From Streptomyces sp. 71268 (lineage in GTDB: Bacteria; Actinomycetota; Actinomycetes; Streptomycetales; Streptomycetaceae): DNA of 64,000 nucleotides. The DNA is taken from the NCBI RefSeq assembly GCF_029392895.1, contig NZ_CP114200.1, positions 4,185,001 to 4,249,000 on the forward strand, read 5' to 3'. The notes beneath the pieces were generated by a model that saw nothing but the letters and a program-made list of their open reading frames with translations, searched no databases and had not been told where the DNA came from. Shown here in pieces: positions 56,953-64,000 of this stretch. The number at the start of each line of letters is the position of its first letter. Position 1 is the first letter of the stretch. A program made the position numbers and the translations under genes.

Positions 56953-56968
56953 TGTGAACGCGTTCACA
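56953..56968. promoter_or_regulatory. Rex operator upstream of cydA
   Basis: TGTGAACGCGTTCACA, a perfect match to the Streptomyces Rex site. The outer CTTGTGAA and TTCACAAG arms (56945-56952 and 56963-56970) form a second, nested palindrome. Rex, an NADH sensor, represses cyd genes when NADH is low. Confidence 0.9.
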
Positions 56969-57059
56969 AGCTCGTCGATGCGTCCCCCTTTGACCGTGAT
57001 CAATGGGGTGGATCGCCCCGGCGGGTGCGCGGCTCAGCAAGACGGCAAGGAGACACGAC

Positions 57060-58661
57060 GTGGACCTGGCTCTGGCTCCGGAGACCCTGGCACGGTGGCA
57101 ATTTGGCATCACGACCGTCTACCACTACCTCTTTGTTCCGCTGACGATCAGCCTCGCGGCGTTCACGGCCGGTCTGGAGACCGCCTGGGTGCGCACGGGC
57201 AAGGAGAAGTACTTCCACGCGACGAAGTTCTGGGGAAAGCTCTTCCTGATCAACATCGCGATGGGTGTCGTCACCGGCATCGTGCAGGAGTTCCAGTTCG
57301 GCATGAACTGGTCCGACTACTCGCGCTTCGTCGGTGACGTGTTCGGCGCTCCCCTCGCCATGGAGGCGCTGATCGCCTTCTTCTTCGAGTCCACCTTCAT
57401 CGGGCTGTGGATCTTCGGCTGGGACAAGCTGCCGAAGAAGATCCACTGCGCGTGCATCTGGATCGTGGCCATCGGCACCACGCTCTCCGCGTACTTCATC
57501 CTGGCCGCCAACTCCTGGATGCAGCACCCCGTCGGTTACTCGATCGACAAGGCCACCGGGCGGGCCGAGCTGACGGACATGTGGGCCGTGCTCACCCAGA
57601 ACACCACCCTGGTCGTCGTCTTCCACACGCTGACCGCGGCCTTCCTCACCGGTGCGGCCTTCGTTGTCGGTATCGCCTCGTACCACCTGCTGCGTGCCAA
57701 GCGGGCCCAGGACCGGGGCGAGGAACTGCCGGAGAAGCAGCGTCGGCAGGTCGGCGCGATGCGCTCCTCGCTGCGGGCCGCGCTGGTGATCGCGGTGATC
57801 GCGGGGCTCGGCACCGCGATCAGCGGTGACCGGCTCGGCAAGGTGATGTTCGAGCAGCAGCCGATGAAGATGGCCGCGGCCGAGGCGCTGTGGGAGACCG
57901 AGGCGCCGGCGCCCTTCTCGATCTTCGCGGTCGGTGACGTGAGCGAGGGCCACAACAGCGTCGAGTTCAGCGTCCCCGGCATCCTCTCCTTCCTCGCGCA
58001 CGACAACTTCTCGGCCTCCGTGCCCGGTATCAACGACATCGCCGAGCGGGAGGCGAAGCTCTACGGCGGCGAGCCCGAGGACTACATCCCGAGCATCTTC
58101 ATGACCTTCTGGGGCTTCCGCCTCATGATCGGGTTCGGCATGACCTCCTTCGCCGCCGGCGTGATCGGCCTGTGGACCACTCGCCGAAAGCTGTGGCTCG
58201 CGCCGGACAAGCGGACCGGCGAGTACGAGGTCCCACGGCTGATGCTCACCAAGAACCGCGAGATGAGTGCCTTCTTCACCACCTGGTCCTGGCGGATCGG
58301 CCTGCTCACCATGGGCTTCCCGCTGATCGCCAACTCCTTCGGCTGGATCTTCACCGAGATGGGCCGCCAGCCCTGGGTGGTCTACGGGCTGATGCGCACC
58401 TCGGACGCGGTGTCCCCAGGCGTGAGCCAGACCGAGGTGGTGATCTCGATGAGCGTGTTCACGCTGCTGTACGGCGTGCTCGCGGTGATCGAGGTGAAGC
58501 TGCTGGCCAAGTACGCCAAGGCCGGGCCCGACGTGGACGAGAAGCCACCGGCCAAGGACCCGAAGCTGCGCTTCCCCAAGCCGGGCGACCCCGGGGCCGC
58601 CGGTGGCGGCGACGCCGCGTCGGCCGAGGACGCCGACAAGCCGATGACCTTCGCGTACTGA
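57060..58661 (+). CDS. cydA: Cytochrome bd oxidase subunit I
   Basis: 533 residues, nine helices. Haem ligands: the first His in TTVYHYLFVPLTI, the second in VFHTLTAAFLTGAAF, and the Met in EMGRQPWVV. Oxidises menaquinol and reduces O2. GTG start at 57060 with AAGGAG upstream; the open frame extends a little further. First gene of cydAB-cydCD. Confidence 0.97.
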   Translation: MDLALAPETLARWQFGITTVYHYLFVPLTISLAAFTAGLETAWVRTGKEKYFHATKFWGKLFLINIAMGVVTGIVQEFQFGMNWSDYSRFVGDVFGAPLAMEALIAFFFESTFIGLWIFGWDKLPKKIHCACIWIVAIGTTLSAYFILAANSWMQHPVGYSIDKATGRAELTDMWAVLTQNTTLVVVFHTLTAAFLTGAAFVVGIASYHLLRAKRAQDRGEELPEKQRRQVGAMRSSLRAALVIAVIAGLGTAISGDRLGKVMFEQQPMKMAAAEALWETEAPAPFSIFAVGDVSEGHNSVEFSVPGILSFLAHDNFSASVPGINDIAEREAKLYGGEPEDYIPSIFMTFWGFRLMIGFGMTSFAAGVIGLWTTRRKLWLAPDKRTGEYEVPRLMLTKNREMSAFFTTWSWRIGLLTMGFPLIANSFGWIFTEMGRQPWVVYGLMRTSDAVSPGVSQTEVVISMSVFTLLYGVLAVIEVKLLAKYAKAGPDVDEKPPAKDPKLRFPKPGDPGAAGGGDAASAEDADKPMTFAY

Positions 58662-58685
58662 CGACGGCTGGAACGGAGACCGACC

Positions 58686-59690
58686 ATGCACCTCCACGAC
58701 GTCTGGTTCGTGCTGATTGCCGTCCTGTGGACTGGCTACTTCTTCCTCGAGGGGTTCGACTTCGGCATCGGCGTACTGACCAAGCTGCTCGCCCGCGACC
58801 GCACCGAGCGCCGCGTGCTGATCAACACCATCGGGCCCGTCTGGGACGGCAACGAGGTGTGGCTGCTGACCGCTGGCGGCGCCACCTTCGCGGCCTTCCC
58901 CGACTGGTACGCGACGCTGTTCAGCGGCTTCTACCTGCCGCTGCTCGTCATCCTGGTCTGCCTGATCGTGCGTGGCGTGGCCTTCGAGTACCGGCACAAG
59001 CGCAGCGAGGAGAGCTGGCAGCGCAACTGGGAGCGGGCCATCTTCTGGTGCTCGCTGATCCCCGCGTTCCTGTGGGGCGCGGTGTTCGCCAACATGGTGC
59101 GCGGCGTGCCGATCGGCGCGGACAAGAACTTCGCGGGCAACCTGCTCGACCTGGTCAACCCGTACGCGCTGCTCGGTGGGTTGGTGACACTGACGTTGTT
59201 CACCTTCCACGGCGCGGTCTTCGCGGCGCTGAAGACCGTCGGTGACATCCGCACCCGGGCGCGCCGGCTCGCCGGCTGGCTCGGCCTGGTGACGGCGGCG
59301 CTCGCGGCGGCCTTCCTGGTGTGGACGCAGCTCGACTCGGGCGGCACGGGCAGCCTCGTGGCGCTGGTCATCGCCGTGCTCGCGCTGGCCGGGGCGCTGG
59401 TGATGAACGGTCGGGGTCGCGAGGGTTGGGCCTTCGGGCTCTCCGGGGTCACCATCGCGGCGGCCGTGGCCATGCTCTTCCTGTCGCTCTTCCCGGACGT
59501 CATGCCCTCCTCGCTCGACGCGCAGTGGAGCCTGACCGCCGAGAACGCCGCGTCCAGCCCGTACACGCTCAAGATCATGACGTGGATCGCGGGCGTCATG
59601 ACCCCCGTCGTGCTCGCCTACCAGGCGTGGACGTACTGGGTGTTCCGGCAGCGGATCGGGACCCAGCACATCCCCGTCGACGCGCACTGA
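58686..59690 (+). CDS. cydB: Cytochrome bd oxidase subunit II
   Basis: 334 residues, about nine helices; WTGYFFLEGFDFGIG and WDGNEVWLLTAGGATFAAFPDWYA are the family marks. 24 bases after cydA. Confidence 0.97.
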   Translation: MHLHDVWFVLIAVLWTGYFFLEGFDFGIGVLTKLLARDRTERRVLINTIGPVWDGNEVWLLTAGGATFAAFPDWYATLFSGFYLPLLVILVCLIVRGVAFEYRHKRSEESWQRNWERAIFWCSLIPAFLWGAVFANMVRGVPIGADKNFAGNLLDLVNPYALLGGLVTLTLFTFHGAVFAALKTVGDIRTRARRLAGWLGLVTAALAAAFLVWTQLDSGGTGSLVALVIAVLALAGALVMNGRGREGWAFGLSGVTIAAAVAMLFLSLFPDVMPSSLDAQWSLTAENAASSPYTLKIMTWIAGVMTPVVLAYQAWTYWVFRQRIGTQHIPVDAH

Positions 59691-59859
59691 TGTCTGCGCG
59701 ACGGACGGGCCGACGCGGGGAGTGTGCGGTGAGCGGGTGCGTGGCGAGGGCCGGGAGGTACGGCGGTGTCGGAGCCGAACGGATGCGGGCCGGGGCCGCG
59801 TTGGCCGGTGTCAGCGCGGGCGTGGCCACGGCCGGTGGGCGGCGGTGGGCCGGTCGGGT

Positions 59860-59873
59860 GTTTCACGTGAAAC
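59860..59873. promoter_or_regulatory. parS site (ParB-binding)
   Basis: Exact GTTTCACGTGAAAC; first of four in the cydB-cydCD gap. Confidence 0.95.
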
Positions 59874-59886
59874 CGTCCGCGCGCCT

Positions 59887-59900
59887 GTTTCACGTGAAAC
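59887..59900. promoter_or_regulatory. parS site (ParB-binding)
   Basis: Exact GTTTCACGTGAAAC; 27 bases from the first. Confidence 0.95.
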
Positions 59901-59913
59901 GGTCCGCGTGCGT

Positions 59914-59927
59914 GTTTCACGTGAAAC
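59914..59927. promoter_or_regulatory. parS site (ParB-binding)
   Basis: Exact GTTTCACGTGAAAC; 27 bases from the second. Confidence 0.95.
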
Positions 59928-59936
59928 CAGGTCGGT

Positions 59937-59950
59937 GTTTCACGTGAAAC
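59937..59950. promoter_or_regulatory. parS site overlapping the cydCD start
   Basis: Exact GTTTCACGTGAAAC; 23 bases from the third. Its central GTG (59944) is the likely cydCD start codon. Confidence 0.93.
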
Positions 59951-62900
59951 CAATCGACCCACGGCTACTGCACTACGCCCGCGCCACCCGCTTCTTCCTG
60001 CTCGCCTCGGTCGCCCTCGGGCTGGTCGGTGCCGGACTGGTCATCGCTCAGGCGATGCTCATCGCAGAGATCGTGGTGGGCGCCTTCCAGCGCGGCGAGT
60101 CCGTCGAGGGGCTGGCGACGCCGTTGATGCTGCTGGTCGGCGTCGCGGTAGGGCGGGCGGCGGTCGCCTCGCTGACCGAACTCGCCGCGCACCGGGCCAG
60201 CGCCGAGGTCAAGTCCGAGCTGCGGATGCGGCTGCTGACCCGGGCGACCGAACTCGGGCCCGGCTGGCTGAGCACCCAGCGCACCGGCGAGCTGACCACG
60301 CTGGCGACCCGGGGCGTCGACGCCCTGGACGACTACTTCGCCCGCTACCTTCCGCAGCTCGGGCTCGCCGTGGTGGTCCCGCTGGCGGTGCTGGCCCGGA
60401 TCGTCACCGAGGACTGGGTGTCGGCGCTGATCATCGTGATCACGCTGCCGCTCATCCCGGTCTTCATGATGCTCATCGGCTGGGCCACCCAACATCGGAT
60501 GGACCGGCAGTGGCGGTTGCTCTCCCGGCTCTCCGGGCACTTCCTCGACGTCGTGGCGGGGCTGCCGACGCTCAAGGTGTTCGGGCGGGCCAAGGCGCAG
60601 GCCGAGTCCATCCGCGCTATCACCTCCGACTACCGACGGGCGACGCTCAGGACGCTGCGCATCGCCTTCCTGTCCTCGTTCGCGCTGGAGCTGCTGGCGA
60701 CGCTGTCGGTGGCGCTGGTCGCGGTGGGCATCGGGATGCGGCTCGTGCACGGGGACATGGACCTGTACGCGGGGCTCGTCGTGCTGATCCTCGCGCCCGA
60801 GGCGTACCTTCCGCTGCGCCAGGTCGGGGCCGAGTACCACGCGGCGGCGGAGGGGCTGGCGGCGGCCGACGAGGTCTTCGCCGTCCTGGAGACCGGCGCG
60901 GCGGGGAGCCCCGATGCGTCCGGTGGTGCGGCGGGCCGTTCGTCCGCCGGTGGCCCGGGGCGTTCGGTCGGGGTGCCCGACGCGCGGTCGGCCGCGCTGG
61001 TGGTGGACGGCCTGGTGGTGCGACACCCCGGGCGTACCGAACCCTCCCTCGACGCGACCTCGTTCACCGTCGCGCCCGGTGAGACCGTGGCCGTCGTCGG
61101 GCCGAGCGGCGCGGGCAAGTCCACCCTGCTTCAGGTGGTGCTCGGGTTCGTGGGCCCGGGCAGCGGCGTGGAGCGGGGCGGGGTGCGCGTCGGCGACACG
61201 CCACTGGCCGACCTCACGGACGCGGGCTGGCGGGCCTGGCGGGACCAGGTGGCCTGGGTACCGCAGCGGCCCTACCTGTTCGCGGGCACCATCGCGGAGA
61301 ACGTGCGGCTGGCCCGCCCGGACGCCGACGACGAGGCGGTACGGGGCGCGCTGCGCGACGCGAGCGCGCTGGACTTCGTCACGGCGTTGCCCGACGGGCC
61401 GCAGACCGTGATCGGCGAGGACGGCGTGGGCCTGTCCGCGGGCCAGCGGCAACGGCTGGCGCTGGCCAGGGCGTTCCTCGCCGACCGGCCGGTGCTCCTG
61501 CTCGACGAGCCGACCGCGAACCTGGACGGCGAGACGGAAGCCCTCGTGGTGGACGCGGTACGCCGGCTGGCCGTCGGCCGCACGGTGTTGCTCGTCGTCC
61601 ACCGACCGGCCCTGCTGGCCATCGCGGACCGCGTGGTCCGCGTCGGACCGACCACCGAGGCGACACCGTCCGATGGGCGCGACGCGCTGCCGGCCGCGGC
61701 GGCCACGGGCGCGACCGCTCGCGCCGCGCGGGCGGTCGCCGACGGCCGGCCCGCGGGCGTGGCCCGGCCGGTAGCGGAGCAACGGGACGGTTCGGAGTCG
61801 GACCGGGCGGCGGTCGAGCCGGTGGGTCCGGTCGCCGGTGGCGCGCCGGTGGAGCCGGCCTCGGGCGAGGGCGGGCGGCGCCCGCACGTCGCGCCCGAGG
61901 CGGGCCCGGGCCGGCGGGAGCGCGGGGCGCTGGCCCTGGTGCGCGCGGTGGGCCGGGAGCGGCGGGGGCGGTTCGCGCTCGCCCTGCTGCTCGGCAGCCT
62001 CGCGCTGGGCAGCGCCGTCGGGCTGATGGCCGTATCCGGCTGGCTGATCTCGCGGGCCTCGCAGCAGCCGCCGGTGCTGTACCTGATGGTGGCCGTGACC
62101 GCGACCCGCGCGTTCGGCATCGGCCGCGCGGTCTTCCGCTACGCGGAGCGGCTCGTCTCGCACGACGCCGCGCTGCGCGTGCTGGCCGACCTGCGGGTCG
62201 CGGTCTACCGACGCCTTGAGCGGCTCGCGCCCGCGGGGCTACGTGAGAGCCGACGCGGAGATCTGCTGTCCCGGCTGGTCGCGGACGTGGACGCGATGCA
62301 GGACTACTTCCTGCGCTGGCTGCTGCCGGTCGGCTCGGCCCTGGTGGTGGGCGCCGCGTCCGTCGGGTTCATGACCTGGCTGCTGCCGGAGGCGGGCGCG
62401 CTGCTCGCGGTGGGGCTGCTGGCGGCCGGCGTCGGGGTGCCGCTGCTGACCAGCGCGTGGGCCCGGCATACCGAGCGGCAGTTGGCGCCCGCGCGCGGCG
62501 CGCTGTCGGTGGGCGTGGTCGATCTGCTGACGGGCACGGCCGAGCTGACGGTGGCCGGCGCGCTACCCACCCGTACGGCCTCGGTGCGCCGCGCCGACGG
62601 GTTGCTCACCACGATCGCGCGGCGGGCCGCCGGCGCGGGCGCGCTCGGGGCCGGGCTCGCGGCGCTGAGCTGCGGCATCACGGTCTCGGCCACCGCGTGG
62701 GTGGGCGTACAGGCGGTGCGGGACGGGCGGCTGGACGGGCTGTGGCTCGCGGTCGTCGTCCTCACCCCGCTCGCCGCCTTCGAGACGGTCGGCGGCCTGC
62801 CGGGCGCCGTGCGCTACCGGCAGCGGGTGCGGCGGGCGGCCGAACGGGTCCACGAGGTGTTGGACGCGCCGTCGCCGGTCCGCGAGCCGGACCCGGCGGC

Positions 62901-63741
62901 GGCCCCGCCGGAGCAGCCGCACCCCCTGGTCGTACGGGGCCTCACGGCGCGCTACCCGGGGCAGCGGCGGCCGGCCCTCGCCGGGTTCGACCTGGAGCTG
63001 GTGGCCGGGCGGCGGGTGGCCGTGGTCGGGCCGTCCGGCTCGGGCAAGACGACGCTCGCGCAGGTGCTGCTTCGCTTCCTGGACCCGGAGGCGGGGACGT
63101 ACACGCTGGCCGGGGCGGACGCCACGGGCCTTTCCGGGGACGCGGTGCGCCGGCTGGTCGGGCTGTGCGCGCAGGACGCGCACCTCTTCGACAGCTCGCT
63201 GCGGGAGAACCTGCGGCTGGCCCGCCCCGGGGCGAGCACGGACGAGTTGCGGGCGGCGCTGGCCGGGGCCCGGCTGCTCGACTGGGCGGACGGGCTGCCG
63301 GACGGCCTCGACTCGCTGGTCGGCGAGCATGGCGCGCGGCTCTCCGGTGGCCAGCGCCAACGGCTGGCGCTGGCCAGGGCGCTGCTCGCCGACTTCCCCG
63401 TACTGGTGCTCGACGAGCCCGCCGAGCACCTCGACCTGCCGACGGCGGACGCGTTGACCCGCGATCTGCTGGCGGCCACCGAGGGGCGTACGACCGTGTT
63501 GATCACGCACCGGCTGGCGGGGCTCGACGCCGTGGACGAGGTGCTGGTGCTGGACGCGGGGCGGGTGGTGCAGCGGGGCACGTACGACGAGTTGGTCCGG
63601 GCGCCCGGCCCGTTCCGGCGGATGCTGGAGCGCGAGCGCGCCACGGAGGCCGGTCACGGCACGCATGCCGTGGCGGGTCCGCCGTCCGGCACGGCGGGAG
63701 GCGGCGGCGCGAACGGGCGTGCCGCTGCGGTGGGGGTGTGA
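59944..63741 (+). CDS. cydD: Fused CydDC ABC transporter for cytochrome bd assembly
   Basis: 1265 residues. Two ABC exporter halves in one chain: first membrane domain (about 10-300), Walker A GPSGAGKST (about 385) and signature LSAGQRQRLALARAF; a Pro/Ala/Gly linker; second membrane domain (about 670-960), Walker A GPSGSGKTT (about 1028) and LSGGQRQRLALARAL with VLDEPAEHLD. Exports thiols or haem needed for cytochrome bd. Start GTG 59944 (VKPIDPRLL) fits homologues; the open frame to 59722 only translates parS repeats as VSRET. No strong ribosome site. Confidence 0.94.
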   Translation: MKPIDPRLLHYARATRFFLLASVALGLVGAGLVIAQAMLIAEIVVGAFQRGESVEGLATPLMLLVGVAVGRAAVASLTELAAHRASAEVKSELRMRLLTRATELGPGWLSTQRTGELTTLATRGVDALDDYFARYLPQLGLAVVVPLAVLARIVTEDWVSALIIVITLPLIPVFMMLIGWATQHRMDRQWRLLSRLSGHFLDVVAGLPTLKVFGRAKAQAESIRAITSDYRRATLRTLRIAFLSSFALELLATLSVALVAVGIGMRLVHGDMDLYAGLVVLILAPEAYLPLRQVGAEYHAAAEGLAAADEVFAVLETGAAGSPDASGGAAGRSSAGGPGRSVGVPDARSAALVVDGLVVRHPGRTEPSLDATSFTVAPGETVAVVGPSGAGKSTLLQVVLGFVGPGSGVERGGVRVGDTPLADLTDAGWRAWRDQVAWVPQRPYLFAGTIAENVRLARPDADDEAVRGALRDASALDFVTALPDGPQTVIGEDGVGLSAGQRQRLALARAFLADRPVLLLDEPTANLDGETEALVVDAVRRLAVGRTVLLVVHRPALLAIADRVVRVGPTTEATPSDGRDALPAAAATGATARAARAVADGRPAGVARPVAEQRDGSESDRAAVEPVGPVAGGAPVEPASGEGGRRPHVAPEAGPGRRERGALALVRAVGRERRGRFALALLLGSLALGSAVGLMAVSGWLISRASQQPPVLYLMVAVTATRAFGIGRAVFRYAERLVSHDAALRVLADLRVAVYRRLERLAPAGLRESRRGDLLSRLVADVDAMQDYFLRWLLPVGSALVVGAASVGFMTWLLPEAGALLAVGLLAAGVGVPLLTSAWARHTERQLAPARGALSVGVVDLLTGTAELTVAGALPTRTASVRRADGLLTTIARRAAGAGALGAGLAALSCGITVSATAWVGVQAVRDGRLDGLWLAVVVLTPLAAFETVGGLPGAVRYRQRVRRAAERVHEVLDAPSPVREPDPAAAPPEQPHPLVVRGLTARYPGQRRPALAGFDLELVAGRRVAVVGPSGSGKTTLAQVLLRFLDPEAGTYTLAGADATGLSGDAVRRLVGLCAQDAHLFDSSLRENLRLARPGASTDELRAALAGARLLDWADGLPDGLDSLVGEHGARLSGGQRQRLALARALLADFPVLVLDEPAEHLDLPTADALTRDLLAATEGRTTVLITHRLAGLDAVDEVLVLDAGRVVQRGTYDELVRAPGPFRRMLERERATEAGHGTHAVAGPPSGTAGGGGANGRAAAVGV

Positions 63742-63853
63742 CGGGGCGCGCGGCGGTCGGGAGCCGCTGGACGAGGGGGCCAGGGAGGTGGCTCCGACAC
63801 CGGGCCGAAGCTGACACTTTCCCTGCCAAAAGGGACTAACTACGCTCGCCTCC

Positions 63854-64000
63854 ATGGCAGTCACGGGGGCCCCCGAGCCCAGCGAATCAGCCGGCCCGAC
63901 GGCAGCGGCGGCCGGAGCGGAAGCGGAAGCGACGGGAGCCGCGGCCCGGGGCGCGGTGGGGGGCGGGCCGCGCGACCCGTTGGAGGCCGCCACCGCCGCC
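63854..64000 (+). CDS. Start of a gene cut by the window end
   Basis: ATG at 63854 and 49 open codons to the end, Ala/Glu-rich (MAVTGAPEPSESAGP...). CTGACA and TAACTA upstream resemble a promoter. By S. coelicolor order the next gene is a sensor histidine kinase, which often starts with such a tail; not provable here. Confidence 0.5.
   Translation, partial: MAVTGAPEPSESAGPTAAAAGAEAEATGAAARGAVGGGPRDPLEAATAA

Noticed and set aside
59722..59943. N-terminal extension of CydCD containing repeated VSRET
   Set aside because: The repeats are only the translation of parS sites; homologues start at KPIDPRLL.

Overview
Organism. The window is very GC-rich actinobacterial DNA and almost certainly comes from a Streptomyces chromosome, near the replication origin. 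The gene order femX - small membrane protein - rpsF-ssb-rpsR-rplI - MATE - dnaB, then ssgR-ssgA-YibE/F-thiC, then LacI-hisC-cydAB-cydCD, matches the S. coelicolor block around SCO3901-SCO3948 as I remember it. Seven perfect 14-bp ParB (parS) sites and several Streptomyces-type DnaA boxes also place it close to oriC. Layout. 0-7.7 kb is a cell-envelope block: a bifunctional penicillin-binding protein, a GT87-type membrane glycosyltransferase, an alanine-racemase-like protein, FemX and a small membrane protein. 7.9-13.3 kb is the replication/translation core: rpsF, ssb, rpsR, rplI, a MATE exporter and dnaB. It carries three parS sites and five DnaA-box matches. 13.4-33.1 kb is a more variable segment. 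It holds a small W-rich protein, two unknown genes (one with a stand-alone EF-Tu domain-3-like end), a frameshifted FabF relic, an ECF sigma factor translationally coupled to a membrane protein, a PAP2 phosphatase, an MmpS-like lipoprotein, a VanX-like dipeptidase, a B3/B4 protein, an AraC regulator, a VOC protein, a serine beta-lactamase-family protein, an SGNH hydrolase, a MarR-GNAT pair divergent from an MFS exporter, a DUF2269 protein and a HAD phosphatase. Its intergenic gaps are rich in short tandem repeats. 33.6-43.0 kb holds a flavohaemoglobin and a PPOX-type flavoprotein, both with very long low-complexity tails, then Nudix, LysR, a Cys/Met PLP enzyme, a four-helix membrane protein, a cupin and a DUF5326 protein. 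43.2-48.6 kb is the developmental ssgR-ssgA pair followed by YibE/F and thiC under a TPP riboswitch. 48.8-55 kb holds a CTP-synthase-C-related protein, LysR, a membrane protein, a metallophosphoesterase and a LacI regulator. 55.4-64 kb holds hisC and the cytochrome bd operon (Rex operator, cydA, cydB, four parS sites, fused cydCD), then the start of another gene. How it works together. Peptidoglycan synthesis and editing is a recurring theme: PBP, FemX, racemase-like protein, VanX-like dipeptidase, serine DD-peptidase/beta-lactamase family. Chromosome replication and segregation is the second theme. The parS clusters lie between convergent genes and inside the cyd operon, and the last parS overlaps the probable cydCD start codon. 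Redox sensing (Rex box) and cofactor sensing (TPP riboswitch) are directly legible. I found no CRISPR array, tRNA, rRNA, prophage or insertion sequence. I see no obvious new multi-gene defence or biosynthetic system. The best candidates for new biology are the parS/start-codon overlap, the DnaA-box cluster before dnaB, and the orphan unknown pair at 13.9-15.0 kb.
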